A DNA stretch of 20,909 nt from Clostridia bacterium (lineage in GTDB: Bacteria; Bacillota_A; Clostridia; Oscillospirales; Acutalibacteraceae). Of the stretch, positions 7,005-15,422 are shown one piece after another. The position numbers and the translations under genes were made by a program. Numbering within the stretch: the first letter of the stretch is position 1; each line of letters begins with the position of its first letter. The stretch covers positions 1 to 20,909 of the forward strand of contig JAFPAK010000133.1 in the NCBI GenBank assembly GCA_017390825.1. Reading direction: 5' to 3'. The notes beneath the pieces were generated by a model that did not search any database, was not told the DNA's origin, and saw only the letters and a program-made list of their open reading frames with translations.

Positions 7005-7643
7005 CTATTCAGCTTCGTATTTTAATGCAAAATCATCAACTGTTTGTTTGTAGCTGTCAATCAATGTATTATAAACATTGCTGTTATTCTTTACGCAGTT
7101 TGCAATATAGCAGATAGTTCTTGAGTTGTTGTCGGAAATCAAATTTTCATAATCGGCATAGATAGTTTTTCGATAATCACCGATAGTTATCGTTGCATAT
7201 CCACAAGTCCTTTGCTATATCGATAAAGTAGTTCATAACACCGCTTGAACCGTCAGCAACTATTGTACCGTTTTTAATAGCGCAGGTAGTGCTGTCGGCG
7301 GATATGCTGATGCCTTGCTTTAGTGTGCCGCTGCTTAAAGTATGACTGTTAAGGTCTATCGTCATATCCTTCGTGATGCTGCAAGCATTGGTGAGTGTGA
7401 TGTCAGCATCAAAGATAATTGTGCCTTCAAACTCAATATTGGTAAGTGCAGTAACAAAATCTGCAGCAGTAGATACTGTTATTTTATCTTGTGCAACATA
7501 GCAGTTATCCTCACTTACAACAGCATCATGATTAGCTTCTGATTTAACAAAGAAATATTTATCAACTTCAAGATTTGTTATATTGCTGCTGGTTGTCTTT
7601 GTGTTTTTGAATACGATTTCAAACGGTATATCATTGTCTGCTT
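7005..7643 (-). pseudogene. Broken beta-helix-type surface protein gene
   Basis: A leftward frame is open from the end of the HAD gene to TGA 7177, with no start codon or ribosome site of its own. It reads like a right-handed beta-helix repeat region: TAADFVTALTNIEFEGTIIF, DADITLTNACSITKDM, then TIDLNSHTLSSG and AIKNGTIVADGSSG. Just before that stop, near 7190-7205, a second frame takes over with ATITIGDYRKTIYADYENL and runs to TAG 7005, directly before the hairpin at 6976-7000. The simplest reading is a gene that lost its 5' end and suffered a frameshift or small deletion. Such repeats occur in clostridial cell-surface adhesins and lyase-like proteins. The original function is unknown. This accounts for the roughly 640-bp stretch between gpr and the HAD gene. 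Confidence 0.7.
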
Positions 7644-8282
7644 TTAATCTATCGCAATATATTCATCACAGAGCTTTATTATTTCATCTCTGTGTTTGAC
7701 TGCAAAGCGATCCTCAACACCGATAACATAAAGTCCGATCCGCTTTGCGGTTTTTATACTGTATAATGAATCCTCATAAACTGCGGTTTCGGATGTCAAA
7801 GCCCCGAAACGTTTCATAATGTCTATAAAGATTTCGGGCGTCATTTTTCCGTTTTTATACTCACCCGCACATACCAGAAACTCGAAATAATCCGATATTC
7901 CTGCTGATTTAAGACATATTTCAACCTGTTCTCTTGCGGTAGCGGTAGCAATACACATACGCACATCGTTTGCTTTAAGCTGTTCGAGCAGCGTCTTCAT
8001 TCCGGGCTTGAGTTTTGCAGTACTGTAAAGCTCATTCAGCGTGCTGACGATTCTCCGATATGCTGCCTGCAACTTTTCACCGGATACTTTAATTTGCAAG
8101 CCTTCGTCATTGCCCGGTATCTCATAAACGGTGTTTCGCAGTATGGCGTGCATTTCCGGAACCGTGCCTTCAAAACCGAATTCTTTGATACAATGAGGTA
8201 TATCAACACGCCAAAACCCCATAGAGTCGGTGAGAGTGCCGTCCATATCAAAAATTGCAAATTTAATGTTTTGGTTGTTCAT
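7644..8282 (-). CDS. HAD-superfamily phosphatase (beta-phosphoglucomutase-like)
   Basis: A 212-residue hydrolase with the HAD motifs in order: FDMDGTLTDS with nucleophile D12 and acid/base D14; the motif II threonine in CIATATA; a lysine in NGKMTPEIF; and the metal-binding acidic pair in VYEDSLYS. A helical cap follows motif I (about residues 20-85), as in subclass I enzymes that act on small phosphorylated sugars or on phosphoglycolate. The substrate is not evident. The ATG at 8282 overlaps the stop codon of the upstream DUF1015 gene (TAATG), so the two are translationally coupled. It is the last intact gene of the leftward operon. Confidence 0.88.
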   Translation of the reverse strand: MNNQNIKFAIFDMDGTLTDSMGFWRVDIPHCIKEFGFEGTVPEMHAILRNTVYEIPGNDEGLQIKVSGEKLQAAYRRIVSTLNELYSTAKLKPGMKTLLEQLKANDVRMCIATATAREQVEICLKSAGISDYFEFLVCAGEYKNGKMTPEIFIDIMKRFGALTSETAVYEDSLYSIKTAKRIGLYVIGVEDRFAVKHRDEIIKLCDEYIAID

Positions 8283-9475
8283 TATTTGATTTTCCGTGCT
8301 TCTACATAGTAACGCTTGTCAGCAGCATGGCCCATTGAAAAGGTCTTTCTCGGCAGCGAGCCGTCAAGACGTATAGCGTCAAAAAGTTCATCCTTTTTCA
8401 TACCGTCGAATATAAATCCGAGGGTGTTTTCTTTTCGGCAAAGATTTTTAACTGTATCCTCACCGTGTATGTAATCGATTTTTATTTCCGAATGAGCCTT
8501 CAGGTATTCATCAAGCCAAACCTGCAATGTACCTACAGGTAGCTTTGCTGAGGCTTTTACGCTGATATCTTTGGTTTCATTTCCGAATATGCATTGATAA
8601 CTATGTTTTTCGCCATCACCGCTGTTATCAGCAATAAAATCAGAGATTACCTTTTGCGCATCGCAGCCAAACAGTACACGGTAGATTGGTTCAAACTCAA
8701 TGGCTTCATCATGGATATTCACTATTTCGCAAAGCGCATACTGTGCAGCGTCATTATCGGGATCGAGTGCTGCACATTCTTTGGCAGATGCGAGCGAATG
8801 ATTGCCGTCGCCCACGGCAAACAGCAATTTATCTTCGCTTTTTTCAATGAGAGCGTCAAGCGCAGAATGAATTTCCGCATTTGTGTTTTCATTGGTAAAG
8901 TAGCCTTCAATATGACCACCGCCAAGCATCAGATCAAAACTATATGCGGGAGAAAACTCGTTCTTTTTATTTTTCAGAGGTGCAATCACCGTCATATCGG
9001 GATCATCAACAAGCAAGAGTATGTGTGGTAATTCAAGCGGTGCATCACGGCGTATGTTTACACGCGGCGGTATGCGTTCAAGCACAGTTGCCTCTGTTGC
9101 ACGGATAAGTGCTGAGGAGCCCTTTTTATAGTCATAATCAGATAGCTTTATCATTCCTACTATACCGCAGCGGATGCGACCGTCGGACTGAGTGCGTTCA
9201 ACATATACGAATGAGTTTTTGTGCTCTGAGAAAACACCGTTTTCAAGATATGAGTACATATTCTTGTTTATCTTTGCGATTTTTTCACCGTCGTTACCAT
9301 CAAGATGTGCCTCAGGCAGTACGATGTTTAATGCGCTTGGTGTACCGTTCGCTATCTGCGTTGCCTTATCCCAATATTCAGGCTCAGATGTGAATTGATC
9401 GCACGCAACCACTGACCATTTTTCAAAATTCGATTTTGGCAAAAGTATGTCTGATTCATAAAAATGCTTGATCAT
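8282..9475 (-). CDS. DUF1015 family protein (COG4198)
   Basis: A 397-residue cytoplasmic protein matching DUF1015. Visible conserved parts are ACDQFTSEPEYW near residue 24, the IRATEATVLERIPPR block (124-138), RRDAPLELPHILLLVDDPD (142-160) and the GDGNHSLASAK motif (222-232). Full length for the family. Some distant relatives have been linked to serine kinase activity, but I would not assign that here. ATG 9475 is preceded by AAAGGGG about 10 nt upstream, and the gene begins 14 bp after the flippase gene ends, so it belongs to the same leftward operon. Its frame ends inside the start codon of the HAD gene. Confidence 0.85.
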   Translation of the reverse strand: MIKHFYESDILLPKSNFEKWSVVACDQFTSEPEYWDKATQIANGTPSALNIVLPEAHLDGNDGEKIAKINKNMYSYLENGVFSEHKNSFVYVERTQSDGRIRCGIVGMIKLSDYDYKKGSSALIRATEATVLERIPPRVNIRRDAPLELPHILLLVDDPDMTVIAPLKNKKNEFSPAYSFDLMLGGGHIEGYFTNENTNAEIHSALDALIEKSEDKLLFAVGDGNHSLASAKECAALDPDNDAAQYALCEIVNIHDEAIEFEPIYRVLFGCDAQKVISDFIADNSGDGEKHSYQCIFGNETKDISVKASAKLPVGTLQVWLDEYLKAHSEIKIDYIHGEDTVKNLCRKENTLGFIFDGMKKDELFDAIRLDGSLPRKTFSMGHAADKRYYVEARKIK

Positions 9476-9489
9476 TTTTGTTTTCCCCT

Positions 9490-11127
9490 TTAGTGCTTTC
9501 TTAATAGCTTGTTTTTAACTGTTGATAAGATATTATCACCGAATACCATCTGCATTCCGCCGAATACATATGAAAGGGCAAAATATACAGCAGCGCCGGC
9601 AATACCGTAGATAGCAAGATAGATTATCTGAACGATGCCTCTTGTTGCGGGTATCGGTATAAACATACCGAGAAGCAGTACTACAGCTATCATACCAATA
9701 TTCGGTACGATACTGCGTATCATCATACTCCATACCGATTTATAGTTAAAGCCTGATTTTTGGTGAAGCGTTATCATTATTATCACGATATTGATACCGT
9801 GCCCAATAAACATAGCAAGCATTACACCGAGATATCCGGGAAGACCTGTATTGCCGAAGGCTATCGTTAACGGATATGCAATACAGAGGTTTGCAGCTAT
9901 TCCTGACAAAGTTGAAATAATAACCGTCTTTGTCTTGCCCATTCCCTGCATAGCCATACCGAGAACATCCTTAACTGATGTAATAACGCTTATCACAACA
10001 AGGAATTTCAGCATAAAAGGACCGTAATCGTTGAGCCCATAGAACAACTGATAAACGGGAGAGGACAAAAGCGCAATGCCGATAGCAAGCGGTACTGATA
10101 TATATATTATCATATTCAAGGCTCTGTTAAGTTTCTGGTTTGCAAGTGTAATTTCACCTTTGGCGAAATGTGAGGACATCGCAGGGATAAGGCTTGCGGT
10201 AAGTCCGAAGGTGAGGGAGGTGATAAGAGCGCAGATGCGGGGGCCCAAACTTGAAATAATACTTGAGATAAGCTGGGTATCTTCATCGGAATAGCCGAGC
10301 GTTTTCAGCCCGCTTATTACGAATTTTGCATCAGCGATCTCGATAAGATTAGTTGAAACTGCTACTATAACAACTGGGATGCTGCAAGCGAGTATACGCT
10401 TTATCAATAGCTTTGTCGGAGGTGCAATATCACCACCGGTCTTCTTGATATCGGCTCGGCGTTCACACAGCATCATATAAACAAGCGCCGCTATTGCACC
10501 TGCCGCAGCACCGAGCAGAGCGATATCGATACCGACTACTACGTGCATTCCCATCAATGTTACTGTTATATATGATCCGAGCAGTACTATTGCAATGCGA
10601 ACTATCTGTTCTGCAACCTGTGAAATGGAGGATACGGATATCAGCTTATGACCTTGCAAATATCCGCGCTTTATACTCAAAAACGGTACGATCAGGATAC
10701 ATACCGACACTGCTCTTACACCCGATGCGATATCCGCAACGCTGACTGCGGATGTATCCTCCATCGTATCCATAAAAAATCTGCCCACATCATTTGCAAA
10801 AAGCTGCAGGAAAATGAATACAGCAGCAGAAATGACACCGATAATAGCAAGCCCGGTACGGTATAGTTTGGTTTTAGCGGCGTACATACCCTTTGTATTG
10901 TATTCTGCAATAAGTATGCTCATTGCAATAGGGATTCCGGAGGTGGAGATGTTATATACAAGGTTATATATGCTATATGTGCAGGAATAAATAAATCCAC
11001 CGGTTTCACCGATTATGCTGTAAAACGGGATGATATAAAATGCACCGAGCAGCTTTGTCAGTACAATACAGAGATACGCTATCAGCGTACCCTCGACAAA
11101 ACCGTTCTTTTTTAGCTTTCTTGACAT
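9490..11127 (-). CDS. SpoVB/YtgP-type polysaccharide flippase (MOP superfamily)
   Basis: A 545-residue integral membrane protein with about 14 hydrophobic segments, the size and layout of the MATE-like MOP superfamily. The start KKNGFVEGTLIAYLCIVLTK followed by LGAFYIIPFYSIIGETGG is characteristic of the SpoVB/YtgP group. YtgP of Bacillus subtilis acts as a lipid II flippase (the MurJ role), and SpoVB serves spore cortex synthesis; the sequence alone does not separate these. The start ATG 11127 has only a distant AAGGAAA upstream. A clear promoter lies at 11167-11195. It is the first gene of a three-gene leftward operon with the DUF1015 and HAD genes. Confidence 0.88.
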   Translation of the reverse strand: MSRKLKKNGFVEGTLIAYLCIVLTKLLGAFYIIPFYSIIGETGGFIYSCTYSIYNLVYNISTSGIPIAMSILIAEYNTKGMYAAKTKLYRTGLAIIGVISAAVFIFLQLFANDVGRFFMDTMEDTSAVSVADIASGVRAVSVCILIVPFLSIKRGYLQGHKLISVSSISQVAEQIVRIAIVLLGSYITVTLMGMHVVVGIDIALLGAAAGAIAALVYMMLCERRADIKKTGGDIAPPTKLLIKRILACSIPVVIVAVSTNLIEIADAKFVISGLKTLGYSDEDTQLISSIISSLGPRICALITSLTFGLTASLIPAMSSHFAKGEITLANQKLNRALNMIIYISVPLAIGIALLSSPVYQLFYGLNDYGPFMLKFLVVISVITSVKDVLGMAMQGMGKTKTVIISTLSGIAANLCIAYPLTIAFGNTGLPGYLGVMLAMFIGHGINIVIIMITLHQKSGFNYKSVWSMMIRSIVPNIGMIAVVLLLGMFIPIPATRGIVQIIYLAIYGIAGAAVYFALSYVFGGMQMVFGDNILSTVKNKLLRKH

Positions 11128-11166
11128 TCGGCAAACATTTCCTTTACTTATATAATAAACATTGTA

Positions 11167-11195
11167 ATTATATCACATATAATATTAAAATTCAA
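11167..11195 (-). promoter_or_regulatory. Sigma-A promoter of the flippase/DUF1015/HAD operon
   Basis: On the minus strand TTGAAT (11195-11190) and TATAAT (11172-11167) are 17 bp apart, about 40 bp before the flippase start codon. Confidence 0.8.
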
Positions 11196-11247
11196 CGGCA
11201 GAGGAAATAATTTCACAATTTGCAAAGTAAGTTTTCTAAAAATGCAC

Positions 11248-11289
11248 TTGACTACTTTTTCCGATGCTCGTATAATACAAAGTGTATTA
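11248..11289 (+). promoter_or_regulatory. Promoter and palindromic operator of the GH130 gene
   Basis: TTGACT (11248-11253) and TATAAT (11271-11276) are exactly 17 bp apart. A perfect 17-bp inverted repeat, TAATACA-AAG-TGTATTA (11273-11289), covers the -10 box and the expected start of transcription. This is a good position for a repressor that responds to mannoside availability (inference). No regulator gene lies next to it. Confidence 0.78.
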
Positions 11290-11310
11290 CAACGCAAAGG
11301 GGTAACATAA

Positions 11311-12480
11311 ATGTCATTTAAAGAAAAAATGCAATGTGAAATTGAAAGATACGAGAGTATTATTAATAAGAAGAATGAGAAAAAGCCGTTTTGCGGCGGT
11401 GTTGTCACAAGGTATAAAAATCCCGTGCTTACAAGAGATCATGTTCCGCCTTTTTGGCGCTTTGATATGAACGAAGCAACAAATCCGTATTTTCTTGAGC
11501 GCCTTTCAATAAATGCGGTATTCAATTCGGGTGCACTTTATATGAACGGCAAGTTTTATCTTGTTGCCCGTGTTGAAGGGGCAGATCGTAAATCCTTTTT
11601 TGCCGTTGCAAGTTCAGAAAACGGTGTTGATGGATTTAAGTTTATGGATTATCCCGTTCAGTTACCGGATATATATCCTGATGAAACCAACGTTTACGAT
11701 ATGCGCTTGACACAGCATGAGGACGGATACATTTACGGCGTTTTCTGTTCTGAAAGTAAGGATAAGTCATCAGCTGATCTTTCATCTGCACTTGCTGATG
11801 CTGGTATTGTAAGAACAAAGGATTTAGTTAATTGGGAGCGTCTTCCCAATCTTAAAACAAAATCAAGTCAGCAGCGCAACTGCGTGCTTCACCCTGAATT
11901 TATTGACGGAAAATATGCTTTTTATACTCGCCCGCAGGATTCGTTTATTGAAGCCGGAAGCGGTGGCGGTGTTTGTCTCGGCCTTTGTGATACGATAGAA
12001 AATGCGGTGATCAATGAGGAGATACTTATTTCACCTCGTCGTTATCATACCATCACAGAGGGTAAAAACGGCGCAGGCGCTGTCCCGATCAAGACGGAAA
12101 AGGGTTGGGTACATATAGCACATGGTGTGCGTAATACAGCAGCAGGACTTCGTTATGTGCTTTATGTTTTTGTGACTGACTTAAACGATCCGTTTAAAGT
12201 TATTGCACAGCCATCCGGTTACTTTATGGCACCGCTTGCTGAAGAGCGTGTGGGTGATGTGTCAAATGTACTGTTTACAAACGGTGCTGTTGTTGACGAT
12301 GATGGTCTTGTTCATATATATTACGCTTCGAGTGATACAAGAACTCATGTAGCGACTATTCCTGTTGAGGAATTGCTTGATTATGCGTTCAATACTCCTG
12401 AAGATCCGCTGCGTTCTGTTGATTGCGTAAAGCAGCGTTGCGAGCTTATCAAGAAAAATCTTGAACATATGGGTAAATAA
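11311..12480 (+). CDS. GH130 family beta-mannoside phosphorylase (likely 4-O-beta-D-mannosyl-D-glucose phosphorylase)
   Basis: A 389-residue intracellular enzyme of the five-bladed beta-propeller GH130 family. Family features include [20 protein letters not shown] (37-56), [20 protein letters not shown] (71-90), the TNVYDMRLT stretch whose D130 fits the proton donor (D131 in the Bacteroides fragilis enzyme), and [20 protein letters not shown] (190-209). These resemble the GH130_1 mannosylglucose phosphorylases known from Ruminococcus albus. Those enzymes convert mannosyl-glucose and phosphate to mannose 1-phosphate and glucose, the last step of mannan use. The ribosome site AAAGGGG lies before ATG 11311. 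The gene stands alone between its own promoter and terminator, without the usual epimerase or beta-mannanase neighbours. The choice of subfamily is less certain than the family. Confidence 0.9.
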   Translation: MSFKEKMQCEIERYESIINKKNEKKPFCGGVVTRYKNPVLTRDHVPPFWRFDMNEATNPYFLERLSINAVFNSGALYMNGKFYLVARVEGADRKSFFAVASSENGVDGFKFMDYPVQLPDIYPDETNVYDMRLTQHEDGYIYGVFCSESKDKSSADLSSALADAGIVRTKDLVNWERLPNLKTKSSQQRNCVLHPEFIDGKYAFYTRPQDSFIEAGSGGGVCLGLCDTIENAVINEEILISPRRYHTITEGKNGAGAVPIKTEKGWVHIAHGVRNTAAGLRYVLYVFVTDLNDPFKVIAQPSGYFMAPLAEERVGDVSNVLFTNGAVVDDDGLVHIYYASSDTRTHVATIPVEELLDYAFNTPEDPLRSVDCVKQRCELIKKNLEHMGK

Positions 12481-12484
12481 ATTT

Positions 12485-12516
12485 AAAACCGTTCTGTGAT
12501 CTCACAGAACGGTTTT
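12485..12516 (+). terminator. Terminator of the GH130 gene
   Basis: A 15-bp perfect inverted repeat (AAAACCGTTCTGTGA with TCACAGAACGGTTTT) begins 4 bp after the stop codon. The last T-run lies in the stem arm. The roughly 110 bp between here and the next hairpin hold nothing I can support. Confidence 0.8.
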
Positions 12517-12627
12517 GTAGCAGATATGGCTTTTTAATGGAATACACAATGATCTCTTCGAAACAGATGCCGATTATTTATTAAGCATACGTTTGCGTTG
12601 AAATCAGCACAGTATAATAGATTAAAG

Positions 12628-12660
12628 AATTCGGCGCAGATATTAGCTCTGCGCCGAATT
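12628..12660. terminator. Terminator after secF (both directions possible)
   Basis: A GC-rich 13-bp perfect stem (AATTCGGCGCAGA with TCTGCGCCGAATT) has a 7-nt loop. It lies 6 bp after the secF stop codon in the leftward direction. The following T-run is stronger on the plus strand (TTGTTTTTAG). Confidence 0.8.
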
Positions 12661-12666
12661 TTGTTT

Positions 12667-13941
12667 TTAGTATTTGATAACTTTGTTAGATTTCTTTTTC
12701 TTTGTTGTCTTCTTTGCCTTTTTAACAGTGGTTTTCTTGCCAATGTTATGCTTCTCTTTGAATTCGAGCCAGAATACATAGAGCGGGCCTGCAACGATGT
12801 TAGATGAGAATGAACCCGCAATTATACCGATCGACATCGGGATAGAGAAGGTGAGGATCGATGTAAGACCAAAGATAGCCGCAACAACTGTTACGCAAGT
12901 AATAGCTACGAATGTAGTTACTGTTGTAACGATAGTACGCTTCAAACACTGTGAAACAGAACGGTCAACAAGTTCTCTTGAGGTCATCTTGCTGCCGTAA
13001 AGGGCAGTATTTTCACGCACACGGTCGTATATAACGATAGTATCGTTAAGTGAGTAACCGAGGATAGTGAGAATAACTGCTATAAACTGATCGTTGATAG
13101 TTATACCGAAGATAACATTGAAGCAGTAAACTATTGCTACATCGTGAATAAGTGCAATAAGCGCTGTAAGTGCCGCTGCAATACCGCCGATCTTTCTGAA
13201 ACGGATACCTACATAAATAACTACCAATACGCTTGCAATGCCGAGCGCATAAAGACTCTTTGCAAAGAAGCTTGCACCAACACTTGCATCAACTGAAGTT
13301 ACATTAGGCTGATCTGAAATGCTGTTGTCAGCGAAACTTTCGATAAGATCTGCTGTAATAGCCTCAACCTGATCGGTAGCGATAGATTTATTTCCCACAA
13401 CTGTAATGACAAGGTTTGTAGTTTCTGAAGCGTAGCCCTTGCTTGTTGTGATGTTAACATCAAGCTTTTCACTTGTGTCTGTTTTGCCGGAAAGGGTGAT
13501 CTCATTGCCTTCGAAAGCGGCATTGAGTGCATCCTCTACTGCTTTTGCGTTTGCATCTGTAAGGAATTCTGCGCCGGTGGTTGAGATTGAAAAACTCTTG
13601 TTATCATCAGCGGCACTGAATGCTATACGGGTAAATGTGCGATCTTTAACTGAATTAAGAGCAGCACTCTCAATAGCATCTGAATCAATAGAACCTGTGT
13701 AGGTGAAGGTAAGAACAGTTCTTTCAGACTTTACCGCAAGAGCGTTTGTTACAACATCGTCAGCCTTTTCAGTATCAAGCTCACCTGTATATGTGTAGGT
13801 TACTGTAGAACCGCCCTTGAAGTTGATATCAAGCTCAGGACCTACTACGATGTTCATAATAATGCCGACTACAAGAATGACTGCGGGGATCAAAATGAAG
13901 AACTTGAATTTATCTGTAATTTTAATATACTTATTTACCAT
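12667..13941 (-). CDS. secF: Protein translocase subunit SecF
   Basis: A 424-residue subunit of the SecDF complex, which uses the proton gradient to assist protein export through SecYEG. It has a membrane segment near residues 13-33, the conserved ELDINFKGG turn directly after it, a large extracytoplasmic domain, and a cluster of five membrane segments carrying the family motif GYSLNDTIVIYDRVREN. The C-terminus is a lysine-rich tail (KKTTVKKAKKTTKKKK), longer than in many SecF proteins. ATG 13941 is chosen because GGAGGTG is well placed before it; an in-frame GTG at 13950 overlaps that site. The gene overlaps the end of secD by 11 bp, so translation is coupled. SecD and SecF are separate here, unlike the fused SecDF of Bacillus. 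Confidence 0.96.
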   Translation of the reverse strand: MVNKYIKITDKFKFFILIPAVILVVGIIMNIVVGPELDINFKGGSTVTYTYTGELDTEKADDVVTNALAVKSERTVLTFTYTGSIDSDAIESAALNSVKDRTFTRIAFSAADDNKSFSISTTGAEFLTDANAKAVEDALNAAFEGNEITLSGKTDTSEKLDVNITTSKGYASETTNLVITVVGNKSIATDQVEAITADLIESFADNSISDQPNVTSVDASVGASFFAKSLYALGIASVLVVIYVGIRFRKIGGIAAALTALIALIHDVAIVYCFNVIFGITINDQFIAVILTILGYSLNDTIVIYDRVRENTALYGSKMTSRELVDRSVSQCLKRTIVTTVTTFVAITCVTVVAAIFGLTSILTFSIPMSIGIIAGSFSSNIVAGPLYVFWLEFKEKHNIGKKTTVKKAKKTTKKKKSNKVIKY

Positions 13942-15310
13942 TCTTAACACCTCCGAACAGCCACGGCTTTCTCAATACTCTAAATTGTGCAAGGCTCTTG
14001 GTCATAAGTCTTGAAAGAGCTACACCTATCAAGAGATTGCAGATAGCGCCGATCAAAAGTGTATAACCGAAGGAGTAAACGGCACCGGTAATTGACGATT
14101 TGAACATAAACATAAGCGGAGTAACGATCTTTGACCAGAGTGTGTCAGTCGGACCGAAGGCACCCATAAGTACAATTGATACAATAACAACTGTTACATT
14201 ACCGTCAAGAATAGCGCCCCAGCCTTGCTTGTAACCGCTGTTGATAGCACCGTCAATAGTCTTGCCTGTCTTGAATTCGTCCTTTATGCGCTCTGCGGTG
14301 ATAACGTTTGCGTCAACGCCCATACCTATTGAGAGGATAATACCGGCGATACCGGGAATAGTGAGCGTAAAGCTGTTTATACCGGGGAAGAATCCTGAAA
14401 TGCAAGCAAACAACGCTGCAATAGTGCAGGTGATTGAAAGTGATGCAACCAAACCGGGCATTCTGTAAAGTGCAATCATAATGATGACGATAAGGATATA
14501 TGCTGCAACACCTGCAATAAGCATAACATTGAGTGAGGATTCACCCAAGGTTGGGCTTACGATGCTGAGCTTTGAATCATCAACCGAAAGCGAAAACGGC
14601 AAAGCGCCTGCGCTGATAGTATCTGCAAGCTCTGTTACCTCTTCATATGTGAAGTTGCCGGTGATGCTTGCCTGGCCGTTTGTGATAACGCGCTCAACGG
14701 TAGGAGCAGAGATCATTTCATCATCAAGCCAAATGGATATGGTATTGTGCAAAAGTCGGTTAGTAGCGTCTGCAAAAATTGATGCACCTGCTGAAGTGAA
14801 TTCAAGTGCTACATAATACTCACTTGTCTCCTGATTAACAGCAGCCTGTGCGTTCTTGATATAAGATCCGTCAAGAATAACGGTTTCATTATTTTCACTG
14901 CCCTCACAGAAGGTGAGCTTTGCCATCTGACCGAGCTCTTCAACGGCTGTGGTGGGATCAAAGTCCTTTTCATCGGTCTGCCACGGGAAACGGACTACTA
15001 TCTGATTATATGTAGTATCTGTATTTATCTCGTAGTCGGTGATGTTTTGTGAAGTAAGACGAAGCTTAATAATGTTTTCGGCCTTTTTCATATCATCGTC
15101 GCTGATGCTGTCTTCATCTATGCCTACCGGCTTGAATACAGCTTCAACACCGCCACGGATGTCGATACCCCAGCGGATATCGCTGGCACCTTTGATGTAT
15201 GTGATCTTGTTATCACCGTAATATGAATGTACGCCGAAGAGCGAAACCACGGTGAAGGCAATGATCAATACAGCAACAATGAAAAAGGTTATCCTTTTTG
15301 TTTTTTTCAT
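13931..15310 (-). CDS. secD: Protein translocase subunit SecD
   Basis: A 459-residue partner of SecF. It shows an N-terminal membrane segment (about residues 7-27), DIRWGIDIRGGVEAVF with the conserved D-x-RGG pattern, a large extracytoplasmic region, and a C-terminal membrane bundle with GMGVDANVITAERIKDE, whose aspartate is the residue important for proton coupling in SecD. The start ATG 15310 follows GGAGGA about 10 nt upstream; an in-frame ATG at 15337 has no ribosome site. It is the first gene of the secDF operon, with a near-consensus promoter at 15348-15376. It is membrane-bound and housekeeping. Confidence 0.96.
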   Translation of the reverse strand: MKKTKRITFFIVAVLIIAFTVVSLFGVHSYYGDNKITYIKGASDIRWGIDIRGGVEAVFKPVGIDEDSISDDDMKKAENIIKLRLTSQNITDYEINTDTTYNQIVVRFPWQTDEKDFDPTTAVEELGQMAKLTFCEGSENNETVILDGSYIKNAQAAVNQETSEYYVALEFTSAGASIFADATNRLLHNTISIWLDDEMISAPTVERVITNGQASITGNFTYEEVTELADTISAGALPFSLSVDDSKLSIVSPTLGESSLNVMLIAGVAAYILIVIIMIALYRMPGLVASLSITCTIAALFACISGFFPGINSFTLTIPGIAGIILSIGMGVDANVITAERIKDEFKTGKTIDGAINSGYKQGWGAILDGNVTVVIVSIVLMGAFGPTDTLWSKIVTPLMFMFKSSITGAVYSFGYTLLIGAICNLLIGVALSRLMTKSLAQFRVLRKPWLFGGVKNGK

Positions 15311-15347
15311 TGGTATTGATTCCTCCAAAAATAGCATTATAGAAGAT

Positions 15348-15376
15348 ATTATATATTAAATTGCCATAAAAGTCAA
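15348..15376 (-). promoter_or_regulatory. Sigma-A promoter of secD-secF
   Basis: On the minus strand TTGACT (15376-15371) and TATAAT (15353-15348) are 17 bp apart, about 38 bp before the secD start codon. Confidence 0.82.
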
Positions 15377-15422
15377 TGAGTATCGGTAAATATATTGTAA
15401 ACATTGACACAAAAATGTCGGT

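Noticed and set aside
8594..9031. Rightward 145-codon frame inside the DUF1015 gene
   Set aside because: It is fully antisense to a conserved family protein and its translation has no recognisable motif.
12534..12821. Leftward 95-codon frame at the end of secF
   Set aside because: It overlaps secF in another frame, crosses the terminator hairpin and is rich in basic residues from the shifted lysine tail.
13942..13950. GTG 13950 as the secF start
   Set aside because: It overlaps the GGAGGTG ribosome site; ATG 13941 is correctly spaced.
15311..15337. ATG 15337 as the secD start
   Set aside because: No ribosome site precedes it, and GGAGGA lies between it and the better ATG 15310.
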